Made by a program: the position numbers and the translations under genes
Notes under the pieces: model-generated
What the model was told of the DNA's origin: nothing
Seen by the model: the letters and a program-made list of their open reading frames with translations, nothing else
Database searches by the model: none
Source: Streptomyces lichenis
Lineage (GTDB): Bacteria > Actinomycetota > Actinomycetes > Streptomycetales > Streptomycetaceae
Length of the DNA stretch: 64,000 bases
Direction: 5' to 3'
Assembly (NCBI RefSeq): GCF_023218175.1
Contig: NZ_JALPTH010000019.1
Location: 62,001-126,000, forward strand
Shown here: one piece after another, positions 26,655-35,138 of the stretch
Position numbering within the stretch: the stretch's first letter is position 1
How the letters are laid out: each line of letters starts with the position of its first letter

Positions 26655-26687
26655 CTTTCCGCTCGGGACAAGGCAGGCTAACGTCCC
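26655..26687 (+). promoter_or_regulatory. Candidate promoter of the ebo operon
   Basis: CTTTCC followed 17-18 bases later by TAACGT (26679-26684) as a -10, inside a segment that closely matches the one upstream of the ROK regulator (18701-18732). The distance to the first start codon is about 180 bases. Confidence 0.4.
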
Positions 26688-26865
26688 TTCCGCCGCCCAC
26701 TCTGAGGTGTGCACAACAACCCGGCCGGCCCGCCTCGGACCGGCCCCGCAGCCGGCGGTGGGCGGGGAGGCGCCGTACCCCCCGCCCACCGCCTCACCCC
26801 CCATCACCGCCGACCCCGGCACATGCACGCAGGCACCGCAGGCACCACTTCCAGGGAGGCAGGCC

Positions 26866-27996
26866 ATGTCCGCTGAACACCGGGTCACCGAGGTACGCAC
26901 CGGGGTCTGGCTGGTCGGGGCGCGCGGCTCCGTCGCCACCACCGCGGTCGCCGGATGCGCGGCGCTCGCCGCGGGCCTCCACCCCCCGACCGGCATGGTG
27001 ACCGAGACCGGGCCGTTCGCCTCCGCCGGACTGCCTCCCCTTGCCTCCCTGGTCTTCGGCGGCCATGACACCGCCGCCGCCCCGCTGCCCAAGCGCGCCG
27101 AGGAGCTGACCCATGGCGGCGTCCTGCCGCACGGCCTGGCCACCGCCGTCCACGCCGAACTGGCCGCCGCCGACGCCGAGATACGGCCCGGCGGGCCCCA
27201 ACCTGGCGACACTCGCGGCGACCAGGAGCTGATCGCCGCCTTCGCCGCCGACATCGCCGACTTCACCCGGCGGCACGGACTGGCCCGTACGGTGGTGGTC
27301 AACGTCGCCTCCACCGAACCCGCCCCGGATGAGGGCGCCGCGCGGCTGGCACCCAGCTCCCTCTACGCGGCCGCCGCCCTCCGCGCCGGCTGCCCCTACG
27401 CCAACTTCACCCCGTCCACCGGGCTGCGCACCTCCGCCCTGGAGGCCGAGGCCGCCCGGGCCGCCGTGCCGTACGCCGGGCGGGACGGCAAGACTGGCCA
27501 GACCCTGCTGCGCTCGGTGCTGGCGCCGATGTTCCTCCAGCGGGCCTTGGCCGTGCGCGCCTGGTCCGGGGCCAATCTGCTCGGCGGCGGTGACGGTGCC
27601 GCCCTCGCCGACCCGGCCGCGGCCGCCGCGAAGAACGCCGGGAAGGAACGCGTCCTCGCCGACACCCTCGGGCACACCCCCGAGGGCCAGGTGCACATCG
27701 ACGACGTGCCCGCGCTCGGCGACTGGAAGACGGCCTGGGACCACATCGCCTTCGACGGCTTCCTCGGCTCCCGGATGGTGCTCCAGACCATCTGGCAGGG
27801 CTGCGACTCGGCGCTGGCCGCGCCGCTGGTGCTGGACCTCGCCCGGCTGCTGGCCCGCGCCCAGGAGGCCGGCCTCACCGGCCCGCGCCCCGAACTCGGC
27901 TTCTACTTCAAGGACCCGGACGGCGGCCCCGCCGCCCTGGCCGACCAGTACGCCGCCCTCCTCGCCTTCGGGCAGCGGCTGGCGGAGGCCCGATGA
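26866..27996 (+). CDS. Inositol-3-phosphate synthase-like cyclase
   Basis: A 376-residue member of the myo-inositol-1-phosphate synthase family, which cyclises glucose 6-phosphate with an internal NAD redox cycle. The NAD loop is GVWLVGARGSVATT at the N-terminus. Family motifs follow: VVVNVASTEPAP, CPYANFTPSTGL, GRDGKTGQTLLRSVLAPMF and SGANLLGGGDG, the last two around the phosphate and lysine site. It is the first gene of a tight operon (the next gene overlaps by four bases) whose other members are ebo genes. In other ebo clusters this place is held by EboD, a different sugar-phosphate cyclase, so this enzyme may supply the cyclitol core. Confidence 0.88.
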   Translation: MSAEHRVTEVRTGVWLVGARGSVATTAVAGCAALAAGLHPPTGMVTETGPFASAGLPPLASLVFGGHDTAAAPLPKRAEELTHGGVLPHGLATAVHAELAAADAEIRPGGPQPGDTRGDQELIAAFAADIADFTRRHGLARTVVVNVASTEPAPDEGAARLAPSSLYAAAALRAGCPYANFTPSTGLRTSALEAEAARAAVPYAGRDGKTGQTLLRSVLAPMFLQRALAVRAWSGANLLGGGDGAALADPAAAAAKNAGKERVLADTLGHTPEGQVHIDDVPALGDWKTAWDHIAFDGFLGSRMVLQTIWQGCDSALAAPLVLDLARLLARAQEAGLTGPRPELGFYFKDPDGGPAALADQYAALLAFGQRLAEAR

Positions 27997-29873
27997 GCGG
28001 GCTCCGCGACGAGACGGACGGCGACGACGGCGGTACGGGCCGGGAGACCTGGGGGCCCTCGGCGGCCAACGGCCACCGGGGCGGCGGGAGCGGCCGCGTC
28101 ACCGCGGCGGTGCCGCTCCCCCCACCGGGCCCCGGAGCGGCTACGAGTACGGGTACCGGTTCCAGCGAGGTGACCGTGCCCCCCGATCCGTCCGGTCCAT
28201 CCGGTCCGTCCGGTCCGTCCGGCCCGACGGCCCGACAGGCGACGGACCCTCGCGACGGCAAGGACCACCGCACGATCCGCCGTCGGGCCCGCCGTCGGGC
28301 CTGGGCCGAACTGCTGCGGGTCTCGGCGCTGCCGAGCGTCCCGGGGGACGCCCTGGCCGGTGCGGCCGCCGTCGGTACACGGCCCCACCGGGGCACCGGA
28401 TGGGCGATCGCCGCCTCGCTCTGCCTCTACGAGGCGGGGATGGCGCTCAACGACTGGGCCGACCGCGCGGAGGACGCGGTGGACCGGCCGCACCGGCCCC
28501 TCCCCTCCGGGCGGGTCGCCCCCGGCGCGGCGCTGGCGGCCGCCGGGGCACTGAGCGGCGCCGGACTGCTCTGCGCCGCCCGGGCCGGCCGGGCCCCGCT
28601 GGTGGTGGCGGGCGCGCTCACCGCCACCGTCTGGGCGTACGACCTCCGGCTCAAGCACACCTCCCTGGGCCCGGCGGCCATGGCGGCGGCCCGCGCCCTG
28701 GACCTGCTGCTCGGCGCCACCGCCACGGCGGTCGGGCCCGGTGGCCGGGGGAGCGGGAGTGCCCGGGCCGCCCTTCCGGCCGCCGCCGCGCTGGGGGCGC
28801 ACACCTACGCGGTGACAACCGTGTCGCGCCACGAGGCATACGGCGGCTCCACCACCGCCCCCTTGGCCGCCCTCGCCACCTGCACCGCGCTGGCGGCCTG
28901 GGCCGCGCGCCCGACACGGCCGCTGCCCGGCGCGGACCGTTGCCCCGCCATAGGCGGTTCACCCGCCTCCGGGCGCTGGCCAGCCGTAGGCCGCCCGTCC
29001 GCCTTCGCCCGCTCGCCCGCCGTAAGCCGCTCCTTCGATGGCCGTGCGCCTGCCTTCGCCCGCCTGCCTGCCGTGGGGCGTTGGCCCGCCGGAGGGCGCT
29101 CATTCGTCGTGCGTCCACCCGAGGGCGCCGCCCCTGTGCGGGCCGCGTGGGCTGTGCGCCCGGCACGGCGGTCGTCCGGCGCGGGCCGCTCGCTCGCCTC
29201 CGGCCGCTCGTCTGCCGGAGGCAGTTGGCCTGCCTCTGGCCGTTGGCCTGCCGTGGGTCGTTGGCTCGCCGGAGGGCGCTCGTTCGTCGTCCGCCCACCT
29301 GAGGGCGCCGCCCCTGTGCGGGCCGCGTGGGCTGTGCGCCCGGTCTGGCGGTCTTCCGGCGCGGCCCACTTGCTCGCCTTCGGCCGCTCGTCCGCCGTAA
29401 CCCGTTGGCTCGCCGGAGGGCGCTCATTCGCCGCCAACCCACCCGAGGGCGCCGCCCCTGCGCTGGCCGCGTGGGCTGTGCGTCCGGCACGGTGGCTGCC
29501 CGGCGTGGACCGCTCGCCTGCCGGAGGCCGTTCGTCCGCCGTAGGTCGCTCATTCACCGCCCGCCCACCCGAAGGCGCCGCCCTTGCACTCCGGGACGCC
29601 TTCCGCGCTACGGATGTGCTCCGGGACGTCTCCCGCGTGGTCGCCGGGCTCTGTGCCGTCGGCTACCTCCGTACCGCCGGGCCGCCGCTGCTGCATGCCG
29701 CGCTCAACCCCTCGGCCACGCTCACCCGGCGGGCCGTGGGCGGCGGTATCCGGGCGATGATCCCGCTCCAGGCGGCGCTGGCCGCCCGCGTCGGCTCCCC
29801 GGCCACCGGGCTCGCCCTGCTGGCGGCCGCCCCGCTCGCCCGTGTCCTGTCCCGGAAGGTGAGCCCCACATGA
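27993..29873 (+). CDS. eboC: UbiA-family prenyltransferase EboC with a large repeat insertion
   Basis: A 626-residue integral membrane protein; UbiA enzymes usually have 280-340. Residues 1-100 are a low-complexity, Gly/Pro/Ser-rich tail, including a run of GPS steps. Residues 105-305 form the first UbiA helices with the prenyl-diphosphate motif NDWAD (153-157) followed by AEDAVDRPHRPLPSGRV, then YDLRLKHT and a second conserved region SRHEAYGG. Residues 306-532 are a hydrophilic tandem-repeat insertion (see 28908-29588). Residues 535-626 resume with the last membrane helices. The start overlaps the cyclase stop, and the stop overlaps the next start. It probably prenylates or condenses a polar head group; whether it folds with the insertion is open. 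Confidence 0.88.
   Translation: MSGLRDETDGDDGGTGRETWGPSAANGHRGGGSGRVTAAVPLPPPGPGAATSTGTGSSEVTVPPDPSGPSGPSGPSGPTARQATDPRDGKDHRTIRRRARRRAWAELLRVSALPSVPGDALAGAAAVGTRPHRGTGWAIAASLCLYEAGMALNDWADRAEDAVDRPHRPLPSGRVAPGAALAAAGALSGAGLLCAARAGRAPLVVAGALTATVWAYDLRLKHTSLGPAAMAAARALDLLLGATATAVGPGGRGSGSARAALPAAAALGAHTYAVTTVSRHEAYGGSTTAPLAALATCTALAAWAARPTRPLPGADRCPAIGGSPASGRWPAVGRPSAFARSPAVSRSFDGRAPAFARLPAVGRWPAGGRSFVVRPPEGAAPVRAAWAVRPARRSSGAGRSLASGRSSAGGSWPASGRWPAVGRWLAGGRSFVVRPPEGAAPVRAAWAVRPVWRSSGAAHLLAFGRSSAVTRWLAGGRSFAANPPEGAAPALAAWAVRPARWLPGVDRSPAGGRSSAVGRSFTARPPEGAALALRDAFRATDVLRDVSRVVAGLCAVGYLRTAGPPLLHAALNPSATLTRRAVGGGIRAMIPLQAALAARVGSPATGLALLAAAPLARVLSRKVSPT
28908..29588 (+). repeat. In-frame minisatellite inside eboC
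   Basis: About 680 bases of nested tandem repeats. A block encoding GGRS-F...RPPEGAAP...AAWAVRP recurs at residues 367, 427, 475 and, shortened, 517. The block starts are 180, 144 and 126 bases apart, all multiples of 18. Within and between blocks an 18-base unit encoding six residues of the type GRSPAV repeats. The first copy of the AAWA-RP...LPG-DR segment is native sequence (residues 299-316), and residues 490-507 repeat it with high identity. The insertion therefore seems to have grown by duplication of the gene's own sequence, always in frame. Confidence 0.9.
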
Positions 29874-30805
29874 GCGACCACCCGACGCCCCTCCCGCCCC
29901 CGGCTCTCCGATTCGGCTACGGCACCAACGGGCTGACCGATCTCCGGCTGGACGACGCTCTCGGCCTCCTCGCCGACCTCGGCTACCACGGGGTCGGGCT
30001 GACGCTCGACCATATGCACCTCGATCCGCTCGCCCCTGGTCTCGCGGCCCGCACCGGCAAGGTGGCCGCCCGGCTGGCGGAGCTGGGGCTCGGGGTCACC
30101 GTGGAGACCGGGGCCCGCTATGTACTCGACCCGCGCCGCAAGCACGGCCCCTCGCTCCTCGACCCGGAACCGGAGGGCCGCGCCGCCCGCGCCGGGCTGC
30201 TGACGACCGCCGTACGGGTCGCCGCCGACCTCGGCGCGCACGCGGTGCACTGCTTCAGCGGCACTCTTCCCGCGGACACCACGGCGGAGACCGCCTGGCG
30301 ACGCCTCGGGGACTCCCTGGCCCCCGTCCTCACCGCCGCCGACACCGCCGGCGTACCGCTGGCCGTCGAGCCCGAACCCGGTCATCTCCTCGCCACCCTC
30401 GCCGACTTCCACCACCTCCGCTCCCTCCTCGGCGACCCCGGGCCGGGCCTCCTCGGGCTCACCCTGGACATCGGCCACTGCCAGTGCCTGGAGCCCGAGT
30501 CCCCGGCCGACTGCGTACGGGCCGCCGCCCCCTGGTTGCGCCATGTCCAGATCGAGGACATGCGCCGAGGGGTGCACGAGCACCTTCCCTTCGGCGACGG
30601 GGAGATCGACTTCCCTCCCGTCCTGGACGCCCTCGCCGCCACCGGCTACCGGGGCCTGACCGTGGTGGAGCTGCCCCGCCACTCCCACGCCGGCCCGCAA
30701 CTCGCCCGCACCTCCCTCGCCTTCCTCCGCACCCTCACCGATCCCTCCGGCCCCGCCCCGGCCCCGGCCGTGACCACCTCCGTGAAGGGAGCCCCGGCCC
30801 CATGA
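29870..30805 (+). CDS. Sugar phosphate isomerase/epimerase (TIM barrel) in the ebo operon
   Basis: A 311-residue AP-endonuclease-2-type TIM barrel. Metal-site segments are GVGLTLDHMHL, HCFSGTLP, VPLAVEPEPGHLLAT (glutamate), GLTLDIGHCQCLEPESP (aspartate, histidine), LRHVQIEDMRRGVHEHLPFGDGEIDFP and TVVELPRHSH. It shares this end pattern with the IolE/hydroxypyruvate isomerase group. It overlaps eboC by four bases and eboA by four bases. Substrate unknown; an isomerase or epimerase step on the cyclitol or sugar moiety is inferred. Confidence 0.9.
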   Translation: MSDHPTPLPPPALRFGYGTNGLTDLRLDDALGLLADLGYHGVGLTLDHMHLDPLAPGLAARTGKVAARLAELGLGVTVETGARYVLDPRRKHGPSLLDPEPEGRAARAGLLTTAVRVAADLGAHAVHCFSGTLPADTTAETAWRRLGDSLAPVLTAADTAGVPLAVEPEPGHLLATLADFHHLRSLLGDPGPGLLGLTLDIGHCQCLEPESPADCVRAAAPWLRHVQIEDMRRGVHEHLPFGDGEIDFPPVLDALAATGYRGLTVVELPRHSHAGPQLARTSLAFLRTLTDPSGPAPAPAVTTSVKGAPAP

Positions 30806-31503
30806 CCGTTCCCCGTCCGTCAGGAACACGGACCGCCTCCGTCGCCGCCTCCCGGGCCGAGCTGGAGGAGCGGCTCGACGGCGCCGCCCGTACCTGGCTG
30901 TCCGAGGCGCTGGCCGAAGCCGCCCACGCCGCCGAACAGCATGCCGGTCAGCCCGCCGGTCAGGACGTGGCCGACCTGACCGGGATACCCGTGCCCCCGC
31001 CGGCCCGGCCGGCCGCGTGGGAGCTGCGGTTCGCCTCGGCGGGCCGCCACTGCGGGGGCGAGCACGCCGCCGCGGTCCGTGCCCTGCTGCTGCGCACCGC
31101 CCGGCCCGGCCAAGACGCCCTGGCCCGGCTCTACCGGTACGGCGACGCCGCCGAACGCCGCGCCGTGCTGCTCGCCCTGCCCGCCCTGTTCTCCGGGCCG
31201 GAGGCGCTGGACCTGGTCCAGGACGCCCTGCGCACCCATGACACCCGGCTGGTCGCCGCCGCCGTCGGCCCCTATGGCGCCGCCCATCTGGACCCCCACT
31301 CCTGGCGGCACGCCGTACTGAAGTGCCTGTTCACCGGGGTGCCCGTGGACGCGGTCGCCGGGCTGGCGAAGCGCGCCCGCGCCGACGCCGAACTGGCCCG
31401 GATGCTCACCGACTTCGCCGCCGAACGCACCGCCGCGGGCCGTCCCGTCCCCGGCGACCTGCACCGCGTCCTCGCCCTGACCGTCCCTCCGGAGGCCTCC
31501 TGA
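30802..31503 (+). CDS. eboA: EboA-family protein
   Basis: A 233-residue alpha-helical protein of unknown biochemical function. The family core is WELRFASAGRHCGGEHAAAV, ALARLYRYGDAAERRAVLLALPALF and TRLVAAAVGPYGAAHLDPHSWRHAVLKCLF, with the last part matching the HEAT-like helical end of EboA. No signal peptide or membrane helix is present. Start and stop overlap the neighbours (ATGA before, TGATG after), so all ebo genes are coupled. Role in the cluster: unknown, apparently cytosolic. Confidence 0.85.
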   Translation: MTVPRPSGTRTASVAASRAELEERLDGAARTWLSEALAEAAHAAEQHAGQPAGQDVADLTGIPVPPPARPAAWELRFASAGRHCGGEHAAAVRALLLRTARPGQDALARLYRYGDAAERRAVLLALPALFSGPEALDLVQDALRTHDTRLVAAAVGPYGAAHLDPHSWRHAVLKCLFTGVPVDAVAGLAKRARADAELARMLTDFAAERTAAGRPVPGDLHRVLALTVPPEAS

Positions 31504-32354
31504 TGCGCATCTTCGACCCGCACATCCATATGACCTCCCGCACCACGGACGACTACCAGGCGATGCACGGGGCCGGGGTGCGGGCCGTGGTCGAACCGTC
31601 CTTCTGGCTCGGCCAGCCCCGCACCAGCCCGGAGTCCTTCCACGACTACTTCGACGCCCTGCTCGGCTGGGAGCCGTTCCGCGCCGCCCAGTACGGCATC
31701 GCCCACCACTGCGCGCTCGCCCTCAACCCCAAGGAGGCCAACGACCCGCGCTGCGTGCCGGTCCTGGACACCCTGCCCCGCTATCTGGTCAAGGACTCGG
31801 TCGTCGCCGTGGGCGAGATCGGCTACGACTCCATGACCCCGGCCGAGGACACCGCGCTGGCCGCCCAGCTCCAGCTGGCCGCCGAGCACGGGCTGCCCGC
31901 CCTGGTCCACACCCCGCACCGGGACAAGCTCACCGGACTGCGCCGCACCCTGGACGTGGTGCGCGAGTCCGCGCTGCCGGTGGACCGGGTGCTGCTCGAC
32001 CACCTCAACGAGACCACCGTCAAGGAGGCCGCCGGCAGCGGCGCCTGGCTCGGCTTCTCCGTCTATCCCGACACCAAGATGGACGAGGACCGGATGGTCG
32101 CCGTGCTGAAGGAGCACGGCACCGCACGGGTGCTGGTCAACTCGGCCGCCGACTGGGGCAGGAGCGATCCGCTGAAGACCCGCAGGGTCGGCGACGCCAT
32201 GCTCGCGGCCGGCTTCGGCGAGGACGAGGTCGACCGGGTGCTGTGGCGCAACCCGGTCGCCTTCTACGGGCTGAGCGGCCGCCTGAGGCTCGACCCGCCC
32301 GACGACCCGGGCACCCTGCACGAGGGCAACTCCATCCTGCGCGGCGGTGAGTGA
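31503..32354 (+). CDS. eboB: TatD-family metal hydrolase (EboB)
   Basis: A 283-residue amidohydrolase-fold enzyme. Metal ligands are visible at H7 and H9 in MRIFDPHIHMTSRT, at the glutamate in VVAVGEIGYDSMT, in ALVHTPHRDK and in VLLDHLNETT, with a final aspartate in NSAADWGRSD. TatD relatives are mostly DNases or small-molecule hydrolases, but ebo members form their own branch. It starts at ATG 31503 sharing one base with the stop of eboA. Confidence 0.9.
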   Translation: MRIFDPHIHMTSRTTDDYQAMHGAGVRAVVEPSFWLGQPRTSPESFHDYFDALLGWEPFRAAQYGIAHHCALALNPKEANDPRCVPVLDTLPRYLVKDSVVAVGEIGYDSMTPAEDTALAAQLQLAAEHGLPALVHTPHRDKLTGLRRTLDVVRESALPVDRVLLDHLNETTVKEAAGSGAWLGFSVYPDTKMDEDRMVAVLKEHGTARVLVNSAADWGRSDPLKTRRVGDAMLAAGFGEDEVDRVLWRNPVAFYGLSGRLRLDPPDDPGTLHEGNSILRGGE

Positions 32355-32366
32355 GAGGAGCCCCCG

Positions 32367-33635
32367 ATGCGCTTCCGCCACCCGGACGGCACCACCGTCC
32401 ACCTGGCCTACTGCACCAACGTCCACCCCGCCGAGACCCTGTACGGGGTGCTCGCCCAGCTCCGCGACCACTGCGAACCGGTCCGCCGCCGCCTCGGCCG
32501 CGACCGGCTCGGCATCGGGCTGTGGCTCGCCCGGGACGCCGCCGCCGCGCTGACCGCCGACGCGGGCGCCCTGCGCGGGCTGCGCGCCGAGCTCGACCGG
32601 CGCGGCCTGGAGGTGGTCACCCTCAACGGCTTCCCCTACCAGGGCTTCGGCTCCCGCGAGGTCAAGTACCGCGTCTACCAGCCCGACTGGACCCGCCCCG
32701 AACGCCTCGCCCACACCACCGACCTGGCCCGGCTGCTCGCCGCCCTCCTCCCCGACGACACCTCCGAGGGCTCGGTCTCCACCCTCCCGCTCGCCTGGCG
32801 CACCCCCTTCGACGCCACCGCCGCCCGCACCGCGCACACCGCGCTCACCACCCTGGCCGCCCGGCTGGACGCCCTGGAGGAACTCACCGGCAAGTCGGTC
32901 CGGATCGCCCTGGAACCCGAACCGGGCTGCACCGTGGAGACCACCGCCGACGCCATCGCCCCGCTCACCGCCGTGGGCAGCCCCCGTATCGGACTCTGCC
33001 TGGACACCTGCCATCTCGCCACCTCCTTCGAAGACCCGGCGACCGCTCTGGCCGCCCTCACCGCCGCGGGGATCGCCATCCCCAAGGCCCAGCTCTCCGC
33101 CGCCCTGCACGCCGAGCATCCGCACCTCCCCGAGGTGCGCCAGGCGCTCGCCGCGTACGCCGAACCCCGCTTCCTCCACCAGACCCGCACCCTGGCCCGA
33201 CCGCTCGGCCCCGGCGAGACACCCGCCGACGCCGGACTCCTCGGCACCGACGACCTCGCCGAGGCCCTGGCCGGCAGCCCGGTCACCGGCAGCCCGGTCA
33301 CCGGCGCGGCGGCCTCCGATGGCGCGGCCTCCGGTGGCCCGGTCGCCCCGCTGCCGGACGGGAGACCCTGGCGGGCCCACTTCCACGTCCCCCTGCACCG
33401 GCCGCCCGACCCGCCGCTCACCTCCACCCTCCCCGTACTGCGGGACGCCCTCGCCCGGCTGGTCGGCGGCCCGACGCCGCTGACCCGCCATCTGGAGGTG
33501 GAGACCTACACCTGGCAGGCCCTGCCGCCCGCGCTGCGCCCCCGCACCCGCGCCCGGCTCGCCGACGGGATCGCCGCCGAACTCACCCTCGCCCGCGACC
33601 TCCTCACCGACCTCGGCCTCAAGGAACTGCCATGA
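32367..33635 (+). CDS. eboE: EboE (TIM-barrel metabolite traffic protein)
   Basis: A 422-residue TIM barrel. The start MRFRHPDGTTVHLAYCTNVHPAETL and the segments LEVVTLNGFPYQGFGSREVKY, VYQPDWTRPERLAHT, VRIALEPEPGCTVETTADAI, IGLCLDTCHLATSFEDP and WRAHFHVPLHRPP are characteristic of EboE. An Ala/Gly/Pro stretch with a duplicated GSPVT (about 307-320) is a minor low-complexity insert. GAGAGGAG precedes the ATG, 12 bases after eboB. In Nostoc, ebo genes are needed to move a scytonemin precursor to the periplasm; the chemical role of EboE itself is not known. Confidence 0.9.
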   Translation: MRFRHPDGTTVHLAYCTNVHPAETLYGVLAQLRDHCEPVRRRLGRDRLGIGLWLARDAAAALTADAGALRGLRAELDRRGLEVVTLNGFPYQGFGSREVKYRVYQPDWTRPERLAHTTDLARLLAALLPDDTSEGSVSTLPLAWRTPFDATAARTAHTALTTLAARLDALEELTGKSVRIALEPEPGCTVETTADAIAPLTAVGSPRIGLCLDTCHLATSFEDPATALAALTAAGIAIPKAQLSAALHAEHPHLPEVRQALAAYAEPRFLHQTRTLARPLGPGETPADAGLLGTDDLAEALAGSPVTGSPVTGAAASDGAASGGPVAPLPDGRPWRAHFHVPLHRPPDPPLTSTLPVLRDALARLVGGPTPLTRHLEVETYTWQALPPALRPRTRARLADGIAAELTLARDLLTDLGLKELP

Positions 33636-35071
33636 CGACCCCCACCCCCGGCGGACCGGCGGACCCCGGCTCGCTGCCCTCGCAACTCCCCACCCCCCTC
33701 CTCGTGCTGGACGTCGTCGGCCTCACCCCCCGTCTGCTGGAGCACATGCCCCGGCTGCGGGCCCTGGGCGACTCCGGCTCCCGGGCGCCGCTGAGCACCG
33801 TCCTGCCCGCCGTCACCTGCACCGCCCAGTCCACCTTCCTCACCGGCGCCCTCCCCTCCAAGCACGGCATCGTCGGCAACGGCTGGTACTTCCGCGAACT
33901 CGGCGACATCCTGCTGTGGCGCCAGCACAACGGCCTGGTCTCCGGCGACAAGCTGTGGGACGCCGCCCGCCGCGCCCACCCCGGCTACACCGTGGCCAAC
34001 ATCTGCTGGTGGTACGCCATGGGCGCCGACACCGACATCACCGTCACCCCGCGCCCCGTCTACTACGCCGACGGCCGCAAGGAACCCGACTGCTACACCC
34101 GGCCACCCGACCTCCACGACGAACTCACCGAACTGCTCGGCACCTTCCCCCTCTTCCGCTTCTGGGGTCCCGGCGCCGACCTGGTCTCCAGCCGGTGGAT
34201 CATCGACGCCACCCGCCACATCCTGCGCACCCGCGCCCCCGACCTCGCCCTGTGCTACCTCCCCCATCTCGACTACGACCTCCAGCGGTACGGACCCGAG
34301 GACCCCCGCTCTCACCGGGCCGCCGCCGAACTCGACGCCGCCCTGCCCCCGCTGCTCGCCGACGCCGCCGCCCAGGGGCGCACCGTCGTCGCCCTCTCCG
34401 AATACGGCATCACCCCGGTCAGCCGGCCCGTGGACATCAACCGGGTGCTGCGCCGCGCCGGGCTGCTGGAGGTGCACACCCAGGACGGCATGGAATACCT
34501 CGACCCCATGGCCTCCCGGGCCTTCGCCGTCGCCGACCACCAGCTCGCCCATGTCTACGTCCGCCGACCCGAGGACCTGGACACCGTGCGCGCCGCCCTC
34601 GCCGAGGTGCCCGGCGTCGAACGGCTGCTGGACGACCAGGGCAAGAAGGCCCACGGCCTGGACCACCCGCGCTCCGGGGAGCTGGTCGCCGTCGCCGAAC
34701 CCGACGCCTGGTTCACGTACTACTACTGGCTCGACGACACCCGCGCCCCGGACTTCGCCCGGCTGGTGGAGATCCACCGCAAACCCGGCTACGACCCGGC
34801 GGAGCTCTTCATGGACCCCGAGGACCCCTATGTGCGGCTACGGGCCGCGACAGCCCTGGCCCGCAAGAAGCTCGGGCTGCGCTACCGGATGGCGGTGGTC
34901 CCCCTGGACCCCTCGCCTATTCGCGGCAGCCATGGACGCCTTCCCGCGAGCGACGACGACGGTCCGCTGATCGTGTGCTCCACCCCGCGCTCCCTGCCCG
35001 GCCGCGTCGCGGCCACCGATGTGAAAGCCCTGCTGCTGGACCTGGCCGGCCTCACCGCCACCGCCTCCTGA
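33632..35071 (+). CDS. eboF: Alkaline-phosphatase-superfamily nucleotide pyrophosphatase/phosphodiesterase (EboF)
   Basis: A 479-residue enzyme of the type I phosphodiesterase/nucleotide pyrophosphatase family. The N-terminal metal aspartate is in LLVLDVVGLT, and the catalytic threonine is in PAVTCTAQSTFLTGALPSKHGIVGNGW. Further metal ligands are in LALCYLPHLDYDLQRYGPE, VVALSEYGITPV and GLDHPRSGELVAVAEPDAWF. No signal peptide is seen. It overlaps eboE by four bases. It may remove phosphate or a phosphodiester from the product. Confidence 0.9.
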   Translation: MTTPTPGGPADPGSLPSQLPTPLLVLDVVGLTPRLLEHMPRLRALGDSGSRAPLSTVLPAVTCTAQSTFLTGALPSKHGIVGNGWYFRELGDILLWRQHNGLVSGDKLWDAARRAHPGYTVANICWWYAMGADTDITVTPRPVYYADGRKEPDCYTRPPDLHDELTELLGTFPLFRFWGPGADLVSSRWIIDATRHILRTRAPDLALCYLPHLDYDLQRYGPEDPRSHRAAAELDAALPPLLADAAAQGRTVVALSEYGITPVSRPVDINRVLRRAGLLEVHTQDGMEYLDPMASRAFAVADHQLAHVYVRRPEDLDTVRAALAEVPGVERLLDDQGKKAHGLDHPRSGELVAVAEPDAWFTYYYWLDDTRAPDFARLVEIHRKPGYDPAELFMDPEDPYVRLRAATALARKKLGLRYRMAVVPLDPSPIRGSHGRLPASDDDGPLIVCSTPRSLPGRVAATDVKALLLDLAGLTATAS

Positions 35072-35138
35072 ACACCTCGGGAAACCGTCGAAGTCCACTG
35101 AAGCAGACCCCACTGACAATCGAGTCTGGAGCCAGCCC

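Larger units (their letters stand above)
26539..26865. other. Intergenic region before the ebo operon
   Basis: 327 bases with no supported gene. It holds a terminator-like hairpin at its left end, the candidate promoter at 26655-26687, and a leader of about 170 bases rich in C. An open frame runs through it into the cyclase gene from 26641, but the extra 75 residues are proline/alanine-rich without homology, and CAGGGAGG places the start at 26866. Confidence 0.55.

Noticed and set aside
26641..26865. N-terminal extension of the cyclase by 75 residues
   Set aside because: The extension is low complexity, runs through the likely promoter, and CAGGGAGG marks the start at 26866.
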